Shown here: in pieces, positions 7,395 through 14,605 of the stretch
How the letters are laid out: each line of letters starts with the position of its first letter
Position numbering within the stretch: the stretch's first letter is position 1
Assembly (NCBI GenBank): GCA_040004225.1
Contig: JBDUBI010000175.1
Span: 1 to 22,092, forward strand
Reading direction: 5' to 3'
Source: JALYUA01 sp040004225
GTDB taxonomy: Bacteria > Acidobacteriota > Thermoanaerobaculia > UBA5066 > Gp7-AA6
DNA: 22,092 nt
The notes under the pieces: generated by a model
Database searches by the model: none
What the model was told of the DNA's origin: nothing
Seen by the model: only the letters and a program-made list of their open reading frames with translations
Translations under genes and position numbers: made by a program

Positions 7395-8324
7395 GTGATC
7401 ACGCTTTCGCGGGCGATCGACGACTTCATCGCCTACCTGGCGGATGAGCGCCGGTTCTCCCCGGCCACCGTGCTCGCCTACCGCTCCGACCTCGACCGTT
7501 TCGCGGATTTCTGGGAGACGGAATTCGCGGAGACGCCGGCCGCGGAGACGCCGCTCTCTAAAATCGACACGCTGGCGGTGCGGTCCCATGTCGCCTCGCT
7601 CCATCGGGCAAAGCTTTCCAACCGCTCGCTCGGCCGCCACCTGTCGACGGTGCGCTCGTTTCTGCGCTGGGCGTGCCGCGAGAATCACCTCGAGCGCAAT
7701 CCCGCCCGCGGGCTTCCCTCGCCGCGCGCCCCCCGCGGTCTCCCGCGGGCGCTGACGATTCCCGACACGGAAACGCTTCTCGAGACCGAAGACGAGACGC
7801 CGTTCCCCGAGCGAGAGCGCGCGCTCTTCGAGCTCCTCTACGCGACCGGCCTTCGGGTCTCGGAGGCGGCGGCGCTGGACCTCGAGGACGTCGATCTCTC
7901 CTCTCGCATGCTGCGAGCGCAAGGCAAGGGGCGCAAGGAACGCATCGTCCCTTTCGGCGAAGAGTCGGAAGAGGCGCTGCGCTGCTGGCTTCCCGTGCGC
8001 CGCGCGCTCCGAACACCCGCGGCGGCGAACGAACGCGGGCGAGGGGGAGAGCCTCTCTTCGTCAATTCGCGCGGCGGACGCCTGACCACACGTTCGATGT
8101 CGAGAGTCTTGAAGCGGCGTCTGCGCGCCGCGGGGCTGCCCGCCGCGATCTCGCCCCACGCGCTCCGCCACACCTTCGCGACCCACCTCCTGCAGGCGGG
8201 GGCGGACCTGCGCGCCATCCAGGAGCTTCTCGGGCACGCCTCGCTCTCGACGACGCAGAAGTACACGCATCTCGACGCCGCGCGCCTCCGGGATGTCTAC
8301 CGCCGCGCGCACCCGCGCGCGTGA
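7395..8324 (+). CDS. xerC: XerC-type tyrosine recombinase
   Basis: A 309-residue tyrosine recombinase of the usual XerC/D length. The N-terminal SAM-like core-binding domain covers residues ~1-100. The catalytic domain holds the full set Arg154 (TGLRVSEA), Lys178 (GKGRKER), His255 and Arg258 (HALRHTFATHLL), His281 (LLGHAS) and the nucleophile Tyr290 (QKYTH). It resolves chromosome dimers at dif together with a partner recombinase. XerC rather than XerD is chosen because of the trmFO-xerC-hslVU order; sequence alone does not settle it. The GTG start at 7395 gives the usual N-terminus, and upstream in-frame codons look non-coding. It ends in a GTGA overlap with the S41 peptidase. Confidence 0.94.
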   Translation: MITLSRAIDDFIAYLADERRFSPATVLAYRSDLDRFADFWETEFAETPAAETPLSKIDTLAVRSHVASLHRAKLSNRSLGRHLSTVRSFLRWACRENHLERNPARGLPSPRAPRGLPRALTIPDTETLLETEDETPFPERERALFELLYATGLRVSEAAALDLEDVDLSSRMLRAQGKGRKERIVPFGEESEEALRCWLPVRRALRTPAAANERGRGGEPLFVNSRGGRLTTRSMSRVLKRRLRAAGLPAAISPHALRHTFATHLLQAGADLRAIQELLGHASLSTTQKYTHLDAARLRDVYRRAHPRA

Positions 8325-9553
8325 GGACTTTTCCGGCGGTCCTTCTCCTCGCGGTCACGCCGTTTCTCCTGCCGCCGCACCGCGCGGCGGCTGAGGGGAA
8401 GGTGTCCGTCGCCAGGCCGCCGGCCCTCGTGGAAATCGACCGCCGGATCCGCACGGAGTTCTGGGACCCGGAGCTCAAAGGAATCGACTGGAACGGGGCC
8501 GTCGAAAGCGCCGCCACCGACCTGGCGGCGGCGTCGGGCGACGCCGACCGGGATGCGGCCTACGACCGCCTGCTCGCGCGGCTGAACGACTCGCATACTT
8601 TTCGGGTCCCCGCAGGCCGGCTCCCGGAAACGCGCTGGGCCTCGGCGGGTCTGCGCATCGGGCAGGACGGCGCCGGGTACGCGGTCAAGGCGGTCCTGCC
8701 CGGGGCGGCGGCGGAACGCGCCGGCCTGCGCCTGGGAGACCGGATCGTCTCGATTGGCGGAAAAACGTATGGGGCCGCGCGGACCGATTTCAAGGGCCTG
8801 TTCCTCGCCCTCGAGGGCCCGCCGCGCTCCTCGGTCGACGTCGCCTGGGAAACCGAAGCCGGAGAGAGGCGAAGCTCCGTCCTGACGCTCGAGCCCGAGC
8901 CGCCGGGAGATTCCCTGGTCTGGCGGAGCGCGCGTGTCCTGCGGCGCGGCGGCCACGCCTTCGGATACGCGCGCCTCTGGGGGATCTCGACCGAGGTCGC
9001 TCTGGCGGTGGTGGATCTGCTGTCCGATCGAACCGAGTCGGCCGCGGCGAAGCCGGAGCTCGCGGGACTTGCCCGAATCGACGGCTTCCTGCTGGACGTG
9101 CGCGGAAACAGCGGCGGCTACGACCCCGGAATCCTTTCGACGTTTCTGCGCGGCCGCTGGAGCTCCGGCGACTACCGCGTGCGGAGCCGGGGAAAGAGCA
9201 GGACCGTCCCTCCCGAATATCGGCCGCTGCCGGTCGCGCTGCTGGTGAACTCGGGCACGGCAAGCTCCGGCGAGGCGCTCGCCTTGAAGTTCCGGCGGCA
9301 CGGGATCGGCCCGATCGTCGGAGAGGAAACCGCGGGGATGCTTTCGGGCGGCGCCGCGGTCGCCGCGCTGCCCGACGGCTCGTCGCTCTGGTTTTCCGCG
9401 CGGGCGATCGAGGATGCAGACGGCCGCTCGTACGAAGGCCGGGGGCTATCCCCGGACATCGTCGTCGCCGACCGGCCGGGGAAGGCCGCCGGTCAGGAGG
9501 ACGCCGTCGTCGAAGCCGCCATCCAGGCGCTCGAGGGACGGCTGAAGAGGTAG
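8321..9553 (+). CDS. secreted S41-family peptidase with PDZ domain
   Basis: This 410-residue protein starts at the GTG of a GTGA overlap with xerC. It has a signal peptide (VRTFPAVLLLAVTPF to AAA-EG), an N-terminal helical region, a PDZ domain at about residues 105-190 (GLRLGDRIVSIGG), then the S41 core with DVRGNSGGYD and NSGTASSGE. Ser315 is the likely nucleophile. The Lys of the classical C-terminal processing protease dyad is not seen at the expected place, which reads GEETAGML. It is closer to the tricorn/IRBP-like S41 subgroup than to CtpA/Prc. Probably a periplasmic protease; substrate unknown. Confidence 0.9.
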   Translation: MRTFPAVLLLAVTPFLLPPHRAAAEGKVSVARPPALVEIDRRIRTEFWDPELKGIDWNGAVESAATDLAAASGDADRDAAYDRLLARLNDSHTFRVPAGRLPETRWASAGLRIGQDGAGYAVKAVLPGAAAERAGLRLGDRIVSIGGKTYGAARTDFKGLFLALEGPPRSSVDVAWETEAGERRSSVLTLEPEPPGDSLVWRSARVLRRGGHAFGYARLWGISTEVALAVVDLLSDRTESAAAKPELAGLARIDGFLLDVRGNSGGYDPGILSTFLRGRWSSGDYRVRSRGKSRTVPPEYRPLPVALLVNSGTASSGEALALKFRRHGIGPIVGEETAGMLSGGAAVAALPDGSSLWFSARAIEDADGRSYEGRGLSPDIVVADRPGKAAGQEDAVVEAAIQALEGRLKR

Positions 9554-9563
9554 CCGGCGTGAG

Positions 9564-9613
9564 GCGACCGGGGAAAGGCGAAGGGCGAGAAGCGAAAGCC
9601 CGTTCCCGGTCGC
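9564..9613 (+). repeat. inverted repeat in the S41-hslV spacer
   Basis: GCGACCGGG (9564-9572) and CCCGGTCGC (9605-9613) are perfect complements enclosing a purine-rich loop of degenerate GGGAAA/GCGAAAG units. It ends three bases before the candidate hslV -10. No T-tract follows, so it is not a typical intrinsic terminator. Confidence 0.5.
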
Positions 9614-9615
9614 GC

Positions 9616-9621
9616 TATCCT
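9616..9621 (+). promoter_or_regulatory. candidate -10 box upstream of hslV
   Basis: TATCCT is six bases from the hslV ATG, with no Shine-Dalgarno between. It could drive a leaderless hslV mRNA. No clear -35 is visible. Confidence 0.3.
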
Positions 9622-9627
9622 CGCGCC

Positions 9628-10170
9628 ATGAAGAAGCCCGTCTGGCATTCCACGACCGTCGTGTGCGTCCGCCACGACGGCCGGGTCGCAATGGCCTCCG
9701 ACGGCCAGGTGACGCTCGGCACCACGGTCATGAAGCAAACCGCGGCAAAGATCCGCCGGTTGAAGGGCGGGGACGTCATCGCCGGATTTGCGGGCTCGTC
9801 CGCCGATGCCTTCGCTCTCTTCTCCCGATTCGAGGCGCGCCTGGAGGAGCATCGGGGCAATCTCGAGCGAGCGGCGATCGAGCTCGCGAAGGACTGGCGG
9901 ACCGACAAGATGCTTCGCCAGCTCGAAGCCCTGCTGATCGTCGCGGACAGGACCACGTCTCTCCTGCTCTCGGGCACGGGGGACCTGATCTCTCCCGATG
10001 AAGGCCTGCTCGCGGTCGGGTCGGGCGGCCCCTACGCGCTCGCTGCGGCGCGCGCTCTCCTGAAACACCGGCCCGATCTCTCCGCGGCGGACGTTGCCCG
10101 GGAATCGCTCCTGATCGCTTCGACGATCGACATCTACACGAACGACCGGATCACGCTGGAGGAAGTCTGA
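9628..10170 (+). CDS. hslV: HslV, peptidase subunit of the HslUV (ClpQY) protease
   Basis: A 180-residue N-terminal-nucleophile hydrolase. It forms the two-ring proteolytic chamber that works with the HslU ATPase in the cytoplasm. Thr9 starts the TTVVCVR block and should become the catalytic N-terminus after an eight-residue propeptide is removed. SDGQVTLGTTVMK, KIRRLKGGDVIAGFAGSSADAF and AVGSGGPYALAAARAL are characteristic. The protein ends at TLEEV, the normal family end. A reading frame shifted by +1 continues past the stop to the hslU start (see 10172-10228). The ATG at 9628 is the only start giving a normal N-terminus. Confidence 0.97.
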   Translation: MKKPVWHSTTVVCVRHDGRVAMASDGQVTLGTTVMKQTAAKIRRLKGGDVIAGFAGSSADAFALFSRFEARLEEHRGNLERAAIELAKDWRTDKMLRQLEALLIVADRTTSLLLSGTGDLISPDEGLLAVGSGGPYALAAARALLKHRPDLSAADVARESLLIASTIDIYTNDRITLEEV

Positions 10171-10171
10171 G

Positions 10172-10228
10172 CTGGACGATTTCTTCGAGGGCGGGTTCGC
10201 GGCCGATCCGGCCGACCCGGATGCGTGA
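10172..10228 (+). CDS. possible acidic mini-ORF or HslV frameshift tail between hslV and hslU
   Basis: In the +1 frame relative to hslV, an open stretch encodes LDDFFEGGFAADPADPDA and ends at the TGA that overlaps the hslU GTG (GTGA). Codon third positions are mostly G or C, and the product is strongly acidic, both coding-like. It has no ATG or GTG start; CTG 10172 is the only candidate. It may instead be reached by a +1 shift at the hslV UGA, or may reflect a one-base indel in the sequence. It may also be untranslated spacer. Confidence 0.25.
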   Translation: MDDFFEGGFAADPADPDA

Positions 10229-11631
10229 GCGGCCCGAGTGGAAAATCGGGAACTGACTACTATGAGCCCATGGTTTTCCTGATGCCCGGTGAAAAGCCGG
10301 CCGCCGAAGCCCCGGTCCTGCCGGGAGCCCGGACGCCGCGAGAGATCGTCGCCGAGCTCGACAAATACGTCATCGGCCAGCGCAAAGCCAAAAAAGCCGT
10401 TGCCGTCGCGCTTCGGAATCGGTGGCGGCGGCAGCAGCTCGAGCCGGAGATGTCCCGCGAGATCCTGCCAAAGAACATCCTGATGATCGGACCGACCGGC
10501 GTGGGAAAGACCGAGATCGCCCGCCGGCTCGCGCGGCTGGCCGACGCCCCCTTCCTGAAGGTGGAGGCCTCCAAGTTCACCGAGGTCGGCTACGTCGGGC
10601 GCGACGTCGAGTCGATCGTGCGCGACTTGACCGAGATCGCCGTGCACATGGTGCGCGAGGAGAAGACGGCGGAGATCCGGGAGCGCGCCCAGGCGCGCAC
10701 CGAGCAGCGGCTGCTGGAGCTGCTGATGCCGCCGCTGCCCGAGCGGGATACGGAGGAGACCCGGGCGCGTCTGCGGACGATGCTTCAGGAGGGCAAGCTC
10801 GAGGACCGGCTGGTGGAAGTCGAAGTCGCCGACAAGACGTTCCCGTCCTTCGAAATCGTGACGAACCAGGGCGTCGAGGAGATGGACATCAACGTCAAGG
10901 AGATGCTCCCGGGACTCTTCGGAAGCAAGAAGAAGCGCCGGAAAGCGACGGTGGCGGAAGCGCGGGAGATTCTCCAGGCGGAGGAGGAAGGCCGGCTGGT
11001 CGACCCCGGCGTCGTGGCGCGCGAGGCCGTCGAGCGCGCCCAGTCCTCCGGCATCGTGTTCTTAGACGAGATCGACAAGGTGGCCGGGCGCGAATCGGGG
11101 CGTGGTCCGGACGTCTCTCGCGAAGGGGTCCAGCGCGACCTGCTCCCGATCGTCGAAGGCACTTCGGTGAACACGAAGTACGGGTTCGTCAAAACCGATC
11201 ACGTGCTCTTCATTGCCGCGGGCGCCTTCCACGTCTCCAAGCCGTCGGACCTCATCCCGGAGCTCCAGGGGCGGTTCCCGATCCGGGTCGAGCTCGACTC
11301 GCTCACCGAGGAGGATTTCGTCCGCATCCTGTCGGAGCCGGAAAACGCGCTGTTGAAGCAGTATCGGGCGCTCCTCTCCGCCGAGAAAGTCGATCTCCAG
11401 TTTTCGGAAGACGCGGTCCGTGAGATTGCGCGCGACGCGGAGCGGGTGAACCGCCTGCTCGAGAACATCGGCGCCCGGCGCCTCCATACGATCCTGGAGC
11501 GCCTGCTCGAGGACATTTCGTTCGCCGGCCCGGAGAACGCGGGCAAGACCATCCGCATCGAGGCCGCCGACGTGAGCGCCGCGCTCTCCGATCTCGTCAA
11601 GAACGAGGACCTGTCGCGCTACGTGCTCTGA
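10225..11631 (+). CDS. hslU: HslU, AAA+ ATPase subunit of the HslUV protease
   Basis: A 468-residue unfoldase that feeds substrates to HslV. TPREIVAELDKYVIGQ opens the family core. Walker A is GPTGVGKT (residues 89-96), Walker B is IVFLDEIDK (~residue 275). The intermediate I-domain lies between, with KVDLQF, ARRLHTILERLLEDISF and the C-terminal NEDLSRYVL. The C-terminal tail is the part that inserts into HslV pockets. The start is uncertain: GTG 10225 adds ~35 residues before the family core, while in-frame ATGs at 10270 and 10282 would give a more usual N-terminus. It follows hslV by 54 bases and is surely in the same operon. Confidence 0.97.
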   Translation: MSGPSGKSGTDYYEPMVFLMPGEKPAAEAPVLPGARTPREIVAELDKYVIGQRKAKKAVAVALRNRWRRQQLEPEMSREILPKNILMIGPTGVGKTEIARRLARLADAPFLKVEASKFTEVGYVGRDVESIVRDLTEIAVHMVREEKTAEIRERAQARTEQRLLELLMPPLPERDTEETRARLRTMLQEGKLEDRLVEVEVADKTFPSFEIVTNQGVEEMDINVKEMLPGLFGSKKKRRKATVAEAREILQAEEEGRLVDPGVVAREAVERAQSSGIVFLDEIDKVAGRESGRGPDVSREGVQRDLLPIVEGTSVNTKYGFVKTDHVLFIAAGAFHVSKPSDLIPELQGRFPIRVELDSLTEEDFVRILSEPENALLKQYRALLSAEKVDLQFSEDAVREIARDAERVNRLLENIGARRLHTILERLLEDISFAGPENAGKTIRIEAADVSAALSDLVKNEDLSRYVL

Positions 11632-12884
11632 GCCGCCGGGCGGCGCCCCGGCGCCGGTCGGGCAAACGGCGAAGGTCGGAGAGCGAAAAGCGGCGGGGGA
11701 GGGCGCGCACGGTCCGAGAGCGCCGCGGAGCGATCGCCGTTCTGCTGCTTATCCTCGCGGCGCTCTTCACCGCTGCGTGCGGTAAGAAGGGCGACCCGTC
11801 GCCCCCGTTTCCGCGAGGGGCGCGGGCGATCACGGACCTCGCCATCGAGCAGGAGGGCGCGGAGGCCGTTCTCACTTTTTCGTATCCGGATCGCCTGATG
11901 AACGGGCTCCCTCTGACCGATCTGGCCTCCGTCGAGGTCTATCGGGTGGTCAACCCGGCCGCTTCGTTGACGGCGCCGCCGCGCCCCGGAGCCGCGCCGT
12001 CGGGACCCTCGCGGACCGACCTCGCGCCCGCGGCCGGCACTCGGCGGACGGCGGTCAACGCCCGCGTCGCGGAACAGAATTTCTACCGCGACGCGGAACG
12101 GATCGCGTCGCTCCCCGTCGCCGAAATTGCGCGGCGCACCCGGGGAGCCAGTATCGTCTTTCAGGATCCGCTTCCCCCTCTCTTCGCCCGAAAACCGGCG
12201 CCCGCCGGAGCCGCGTACGCCGTCGTCTCGGTGCGCCGTGGCGGCGAGAAAAGCCCGCTTTCAAACCTCGTGACCATCGCGCCGGAAGTTCCTCCGGGCG
12301 CGCCCGTGATCCTGGCGGTGACTCCCGAAGAAGGCCGCGTCTGCGTGGAGTGGCTGGCGCCCGAGACGGATCTCCTCGGCCGGGCTCCCGTCTCTATCGG
12401 GGGCTATTTCGTCTACCGGCGCATCCTCCCCGAAGAAGAATTTGCCGCGCCTCTCAACGCCGTTCCCGTGACCGGGACGGGGTTCGTGGACCCGTCGCCG
12501 CCCTACGGCGCGCTCGTGTACACGCTGCGCGCCACCGTTCCCGGCAAACCGAAGATCGAAGGCGCCGCGGCGCTCGAGGCGGCGCTCGATTACCGGGACG
12601 TGTTTGCGCCGCCCGCTCCTCCGCGCCTGGATGCCCTGCCTGAAACGGGACTCGTGCGGCTGGTCTGGGACCCGGTCGGTGCGCCCGACCTCGCCGGCTA
12701 TGCGGTCTTCCGCTCCGAAGGGGGCGCTCCTTCGACACGGTTGAACCGCGAGCTCTCCGTCGACAGCTTCTTCAACGACGCGACCGCCTTGCCGGGCCAT
12801 CGCTACGTCTACACGGTGAGGGCGTTTGACCGCGCCGGAAACGCGAGCGCCCCCTCCCCCGCGGCAACCGCCGAAACGATGTGA
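11628..12884 (+). CDS. lipoprotein with fibronectin type III-like domains (start uncertain, possibly CTG)
   Basis: The open frame contains a hydrophobic segment ending in the lipobox TAAC, followed by GKKGDPSPP, a typical lipoprotein start. Two FN3-like domains follow in the C-terminal half (the second from APPAPPRLDALP to the end, with YAVFRSE and YVYTVRAFDRAGNAS). No ATG, GTG or TTG lies in frame before the lipobox Cys (11778-11780); the first ATG, at 11898, would remove the whole signal. The only start-like codon is CTG 11628, overlapping the hslU stop as CTGA. That gives 418 residues with a long Arg-rich N-terminus partly encoded by a purine-rich repeat. Role unknown; probably outer-membrane-anchored periplasmic. 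Confidence 0.78.
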   Translation: MSRRAAPRRRSGKRRRSESEKRRGRARTVRERRGAIAVLLLILAALFTAACGKKGDPSPPFPRGARAITDLAIEQEGAEAVLTFSYPDRLMNGLPLTDLASVEVYRVVNPAASLTAPPRPGAAPSGPSRTDLAPAAGTRRTAVNARVAEQNFYRDAERIASLPVAEIARRTRGASIVFQDPLPPLFARKPAPAGAAYAVVSVRRGGEKSPLSNLVTIAPEVPPGAPVILAVTPEEGRVCVEWLAPETDLLGRAPVSIGGYFVYRRILPEEEFAAPLNAVPVTGTGFVDPSPPYGALVYTLRATVPGKPKIEGAAALEAALDYRDVFAPPAPPRLDALPETGLVRLVWDPVGAPDLAGYAVFRSEGGAPSTRLNRELSVDSFFNDATALPGHRYVYTVRAFDRAGNASAPSPAATAETM

Positions 12885-12891
12885 GACAGAG

Positions 12892-12934
12892 CCTCCCTCT
12901 GCCAGCGCTCGGGGAGAGGGTCGGGGTGAGGGGG
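12892..12934 (+). repeat. REP-like palindromic repeat, copy 2
   Basis: CCTCCCTCT at the left and GGGGAGAGGG at the right form a partial stem, followed by TCGGGGTGAGGG. It lies eight bases after the lipoprotein stop. Reverse-strand translation would give a PHPDPLP-type peptide, a known sign of this repeat class. Confidence 0.85.
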
Positions 12935-13075
12935 CCCGCAGGCGGGCGATGCGGATTCACCCCTGCGGCGGATCAGGCCACCGACGCGCGCTTGCGCCAG
13001 AGGATCGAATGAAGTGTCGACGTCGTCCCTCCCGCGTGCGCTCCGCGCCGCGCCGACTCGCGCACAGCGCGGACC

Positions 13076-13081
13076 TATAAT
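13076..13081 (+). promoter_or_regulatory. consensus -10 box (TATAAT) seven bases before dapF
   Basis: A perfect TATAAT sits seven bases ahead of the dapF GTG. CCGACT, 17 bases further upstream (13053-13058), is a weak -35. No Shine-Dalgarno is present. This is the strongest candidate in the window for a leaderless mRNA. Confidence 0.5.
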
Positions 13082-13088
13082 TTCGGCC

Positions 13089-13949
13089 GTGGCGGTCCCG
13101 CGGCGGTTCGTGAAGATGTCGGGCGGGGGCAACGATTTCCTCGTCTTCGAAGCCGACGGACGGGCGCTTTCGGAAGGCGACCGGAAGATCGTGGCGCTCC
13201 TTTGCCGCAGGGGTGTTTCCGTCGGCGCCGACGGCGCGCTGTTTCTCTCGGGAGGGCAGGAAGGCCGGATCCACCTCGACTACTTCAATGCGGACGGAGG
13301 CCTCGCCCCCTTCTGCGCCAACGGGACGCGGTGCGCCGCCCGCTACGCCGTCACGCGCCGGCTCGTCTCGGGGGGACAGGCCGTTCTCGAGACCGGCTGG
13401 GCGCCGATCGCCGCGCGCGTCGAGGGCGAGACGGTCTCTTTAGCTTTGCCGCCCCTCCCGAGGCCGGGCGATCCCCTGCCGCTGGCCGCTGCGGGGGGGT
13501 CGGTTCCGTTTCCCGGGCGTCCGTCGGCCCGGGGAATCCCCATGCACGTCGGCGTGCCGCACTTAGTCGTCCTTCTGGAGAACGGCGAGGACCTGAACTC
13601 CTTGGACCTTCTCCGCCTGGGCCCCCCGCTGCGCCGCCACCCCGGGATGCCGGACGGAGCCAACGTCAATTTCGTCCGGGTGGTCGGGCCGGGCCGGATC
13701 GCCGTCCGCACGTTCGAGCGCGGAGTCGAGGCGGAGACTCTCGCCTGCGGTTCGGGCGTCGTCGCCTCCGCCGTGGTTGCGGCGCGGGAGGGACGGGTGA
13801 CGCCTCCGGTCGTCTGCGAGACGCGGAGCGGGGCCGCGTTCACCGTCCGGTTCGGAGAAATCGAGAACATCATTTCGGACGCCGTATTGACCGGCGACGC
13901 CCGTGAGATCTTCACCGCCGAGACGTCGGAGGAAGCATGGCAGGAGTGA
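13089..13949 (+). CDS. dapF: DapF, diaminopimelate epimerase
   Basis: A 286-residue enzyme that converts LL- to meso-diaminopimelate for lysine and peptidoglycan synthesis. FVKMSGGGNDFLVF matches the family N-terminus. Cys76 in FCANGTRCAARY and Cys220 in ETLACGSGVVASA are the two catalytic cysteines. GANVNFVRV lies between them. The GTG at 13089 is chosen because it directly precedes the family N-terminus and follows a TATAAT. An earlier in-frame start at 13014 would add a low-complexity extension upstream of the promoter box. The gene overlaps the next one by 13 bases. The product supplies the meso-DAP type of peptide that Mpl (also in the window) recycles. Confidence 0.95.
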   Translation: MAVPRRFVKMSGGGNDFLVFEADGRALSEGDRKIVALLCRRGVSVGADGALFLSGGQEGRIHLDYFNADGGLAPFCANGTRCAARYAVTRRLVSGGQAVLETGWAPIAARVEGETVSLALPPLPRPGDPLPLAAAGGSVPFPGRPSARGIPMHVGVPHLVVLLENGEDLNSLDLLRLGPPLRRHPGMPDGANVNFVRVVGPGRIAVRTFERGVEAETLACGSGVVASAVVAAREGRVTPPVVCETRSGAAFTVRFGEIENIISDAVLTGDAREIFTAETSEEAWQE

Positions 13950-14605
13950 CCCGCATCGCCTTCGGATCCGCGCAGGCGCCCCCCTACCCGAGCAAGATCG
14001 TGGCGGTCGGGCGCAACTATCGGGAGCACGCGAAGGAGCTCGGCAACACGGCGCCGGAGGAAGAGCCGCTTCTCTTCCTGAAGGCGCCGTCGACGCTCGT
14101 GTGGGGAAGCGAGGGCGATATCGTGCTCCCGCGCGAGTCCTCCCGGGTGGATTTCGAGGGCGAGCTCGCTCTCGTCATCGGCCGGCCCGTGAAGAACTGG
14201 CCGGAGGAGCAATGGCTCGACGCCCTCGCGGGCGTTTGCTGCGCCAACGACGTGACCGCCCGCGACCTCCAGAAGAAGGACGGCCAGTGGGCGCGCGCCA
14301 AATCCTTCGATACGTTCTGCCCCCTGGGGCCGGACATCGTTGCGGGGCTCGATCCGTCGGACCTCGCGATCTCCACCCGCGTCAACGGCGTCACGAAACA
14401 GGATTCGCGCACGTCCGAGATGGTGTTTTCCCCTCGATTTCTGATCGGCTACATCTCGCGCATGATGACGCTCCTCCCGGGCGACCTCATCCTGACCGGC
14501 ACACCCTCGGGGATCGCGCCGCTCTCGGCGGGAGACGCGGTGGAGGTGGAGATCGAGGGAATCGGGGTGCTCCGGAGCCGGGTGAAGGGCCCGCAGGGAC
14601 CCTGA
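13937..14605 (+). CDS. fumarylacetoacetate hydrolase (FAH) family protein
   Basis: A 222-residue, single-domain FAH-fold protein. SKIVAVGRNYREHAKELG, PLLFLKAPST, VDFEGELALVIGR (Glu74 and Glu76 as metal ligands), ANDVTARDLQ (Asp105, third ligand), KSFDTFCPLGP and LTGTPSGIAPL are family hallmarks. Relatives act on 2-oxo acids or diketones (oxaloacetate decarboxylase/tautomerase like FAHD1, hydratases, acylpyruvases); the exact reaction cannot be read from sequence. It starts inside the 3' end of dapF with GGAGG four bases before ATG, so they are co-transcribed. Confidence 0.93.
   Translation: MAGVTRIAFGSAQAPPYPSKIVAVGRNYREHAKELGNTAPEEEPLLFLKAPSTLVWGSEGDIVLPRESSRVDFEGELALVIGRPVKNWPEEQWLDALAGVCCANDVTARDLQKKDGQWARAKSFDTFCPLGPDIVAGLDPSDLAISTRVNGVTKQDSRTSEMVFSPRFLIGYISRMMTLLPGDLILTGTPSGIAPLSAGDAVEVEIEGIGVLRSRVKGPQGP

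Noticed and set aside
7395..8324. Tyrosine recombinase as a phage or integron integrase marking a mobile element
   Set aside because: Length, motif set and the trmFO-xerC-hslVU context point to housekeeping XerC. No attachment sites, tRNA gene or phage genes are seen.
13014..13088. Earlier in-frame start for dapF
   Set aside because: It would add 25 residues not seen in DapF and would place the TATAAT inside the coding region. The GTG at 13089 fits the family N-terminus.
12809..13132. Minus-strand open frame across the lipoprotein-dapF spacer
   Set aside because: It overlaps the ends of both flanking genes and the REP copy, which yields the PHPDPLP-type peptide. No family motif or Shine-Dalgarno is evident.
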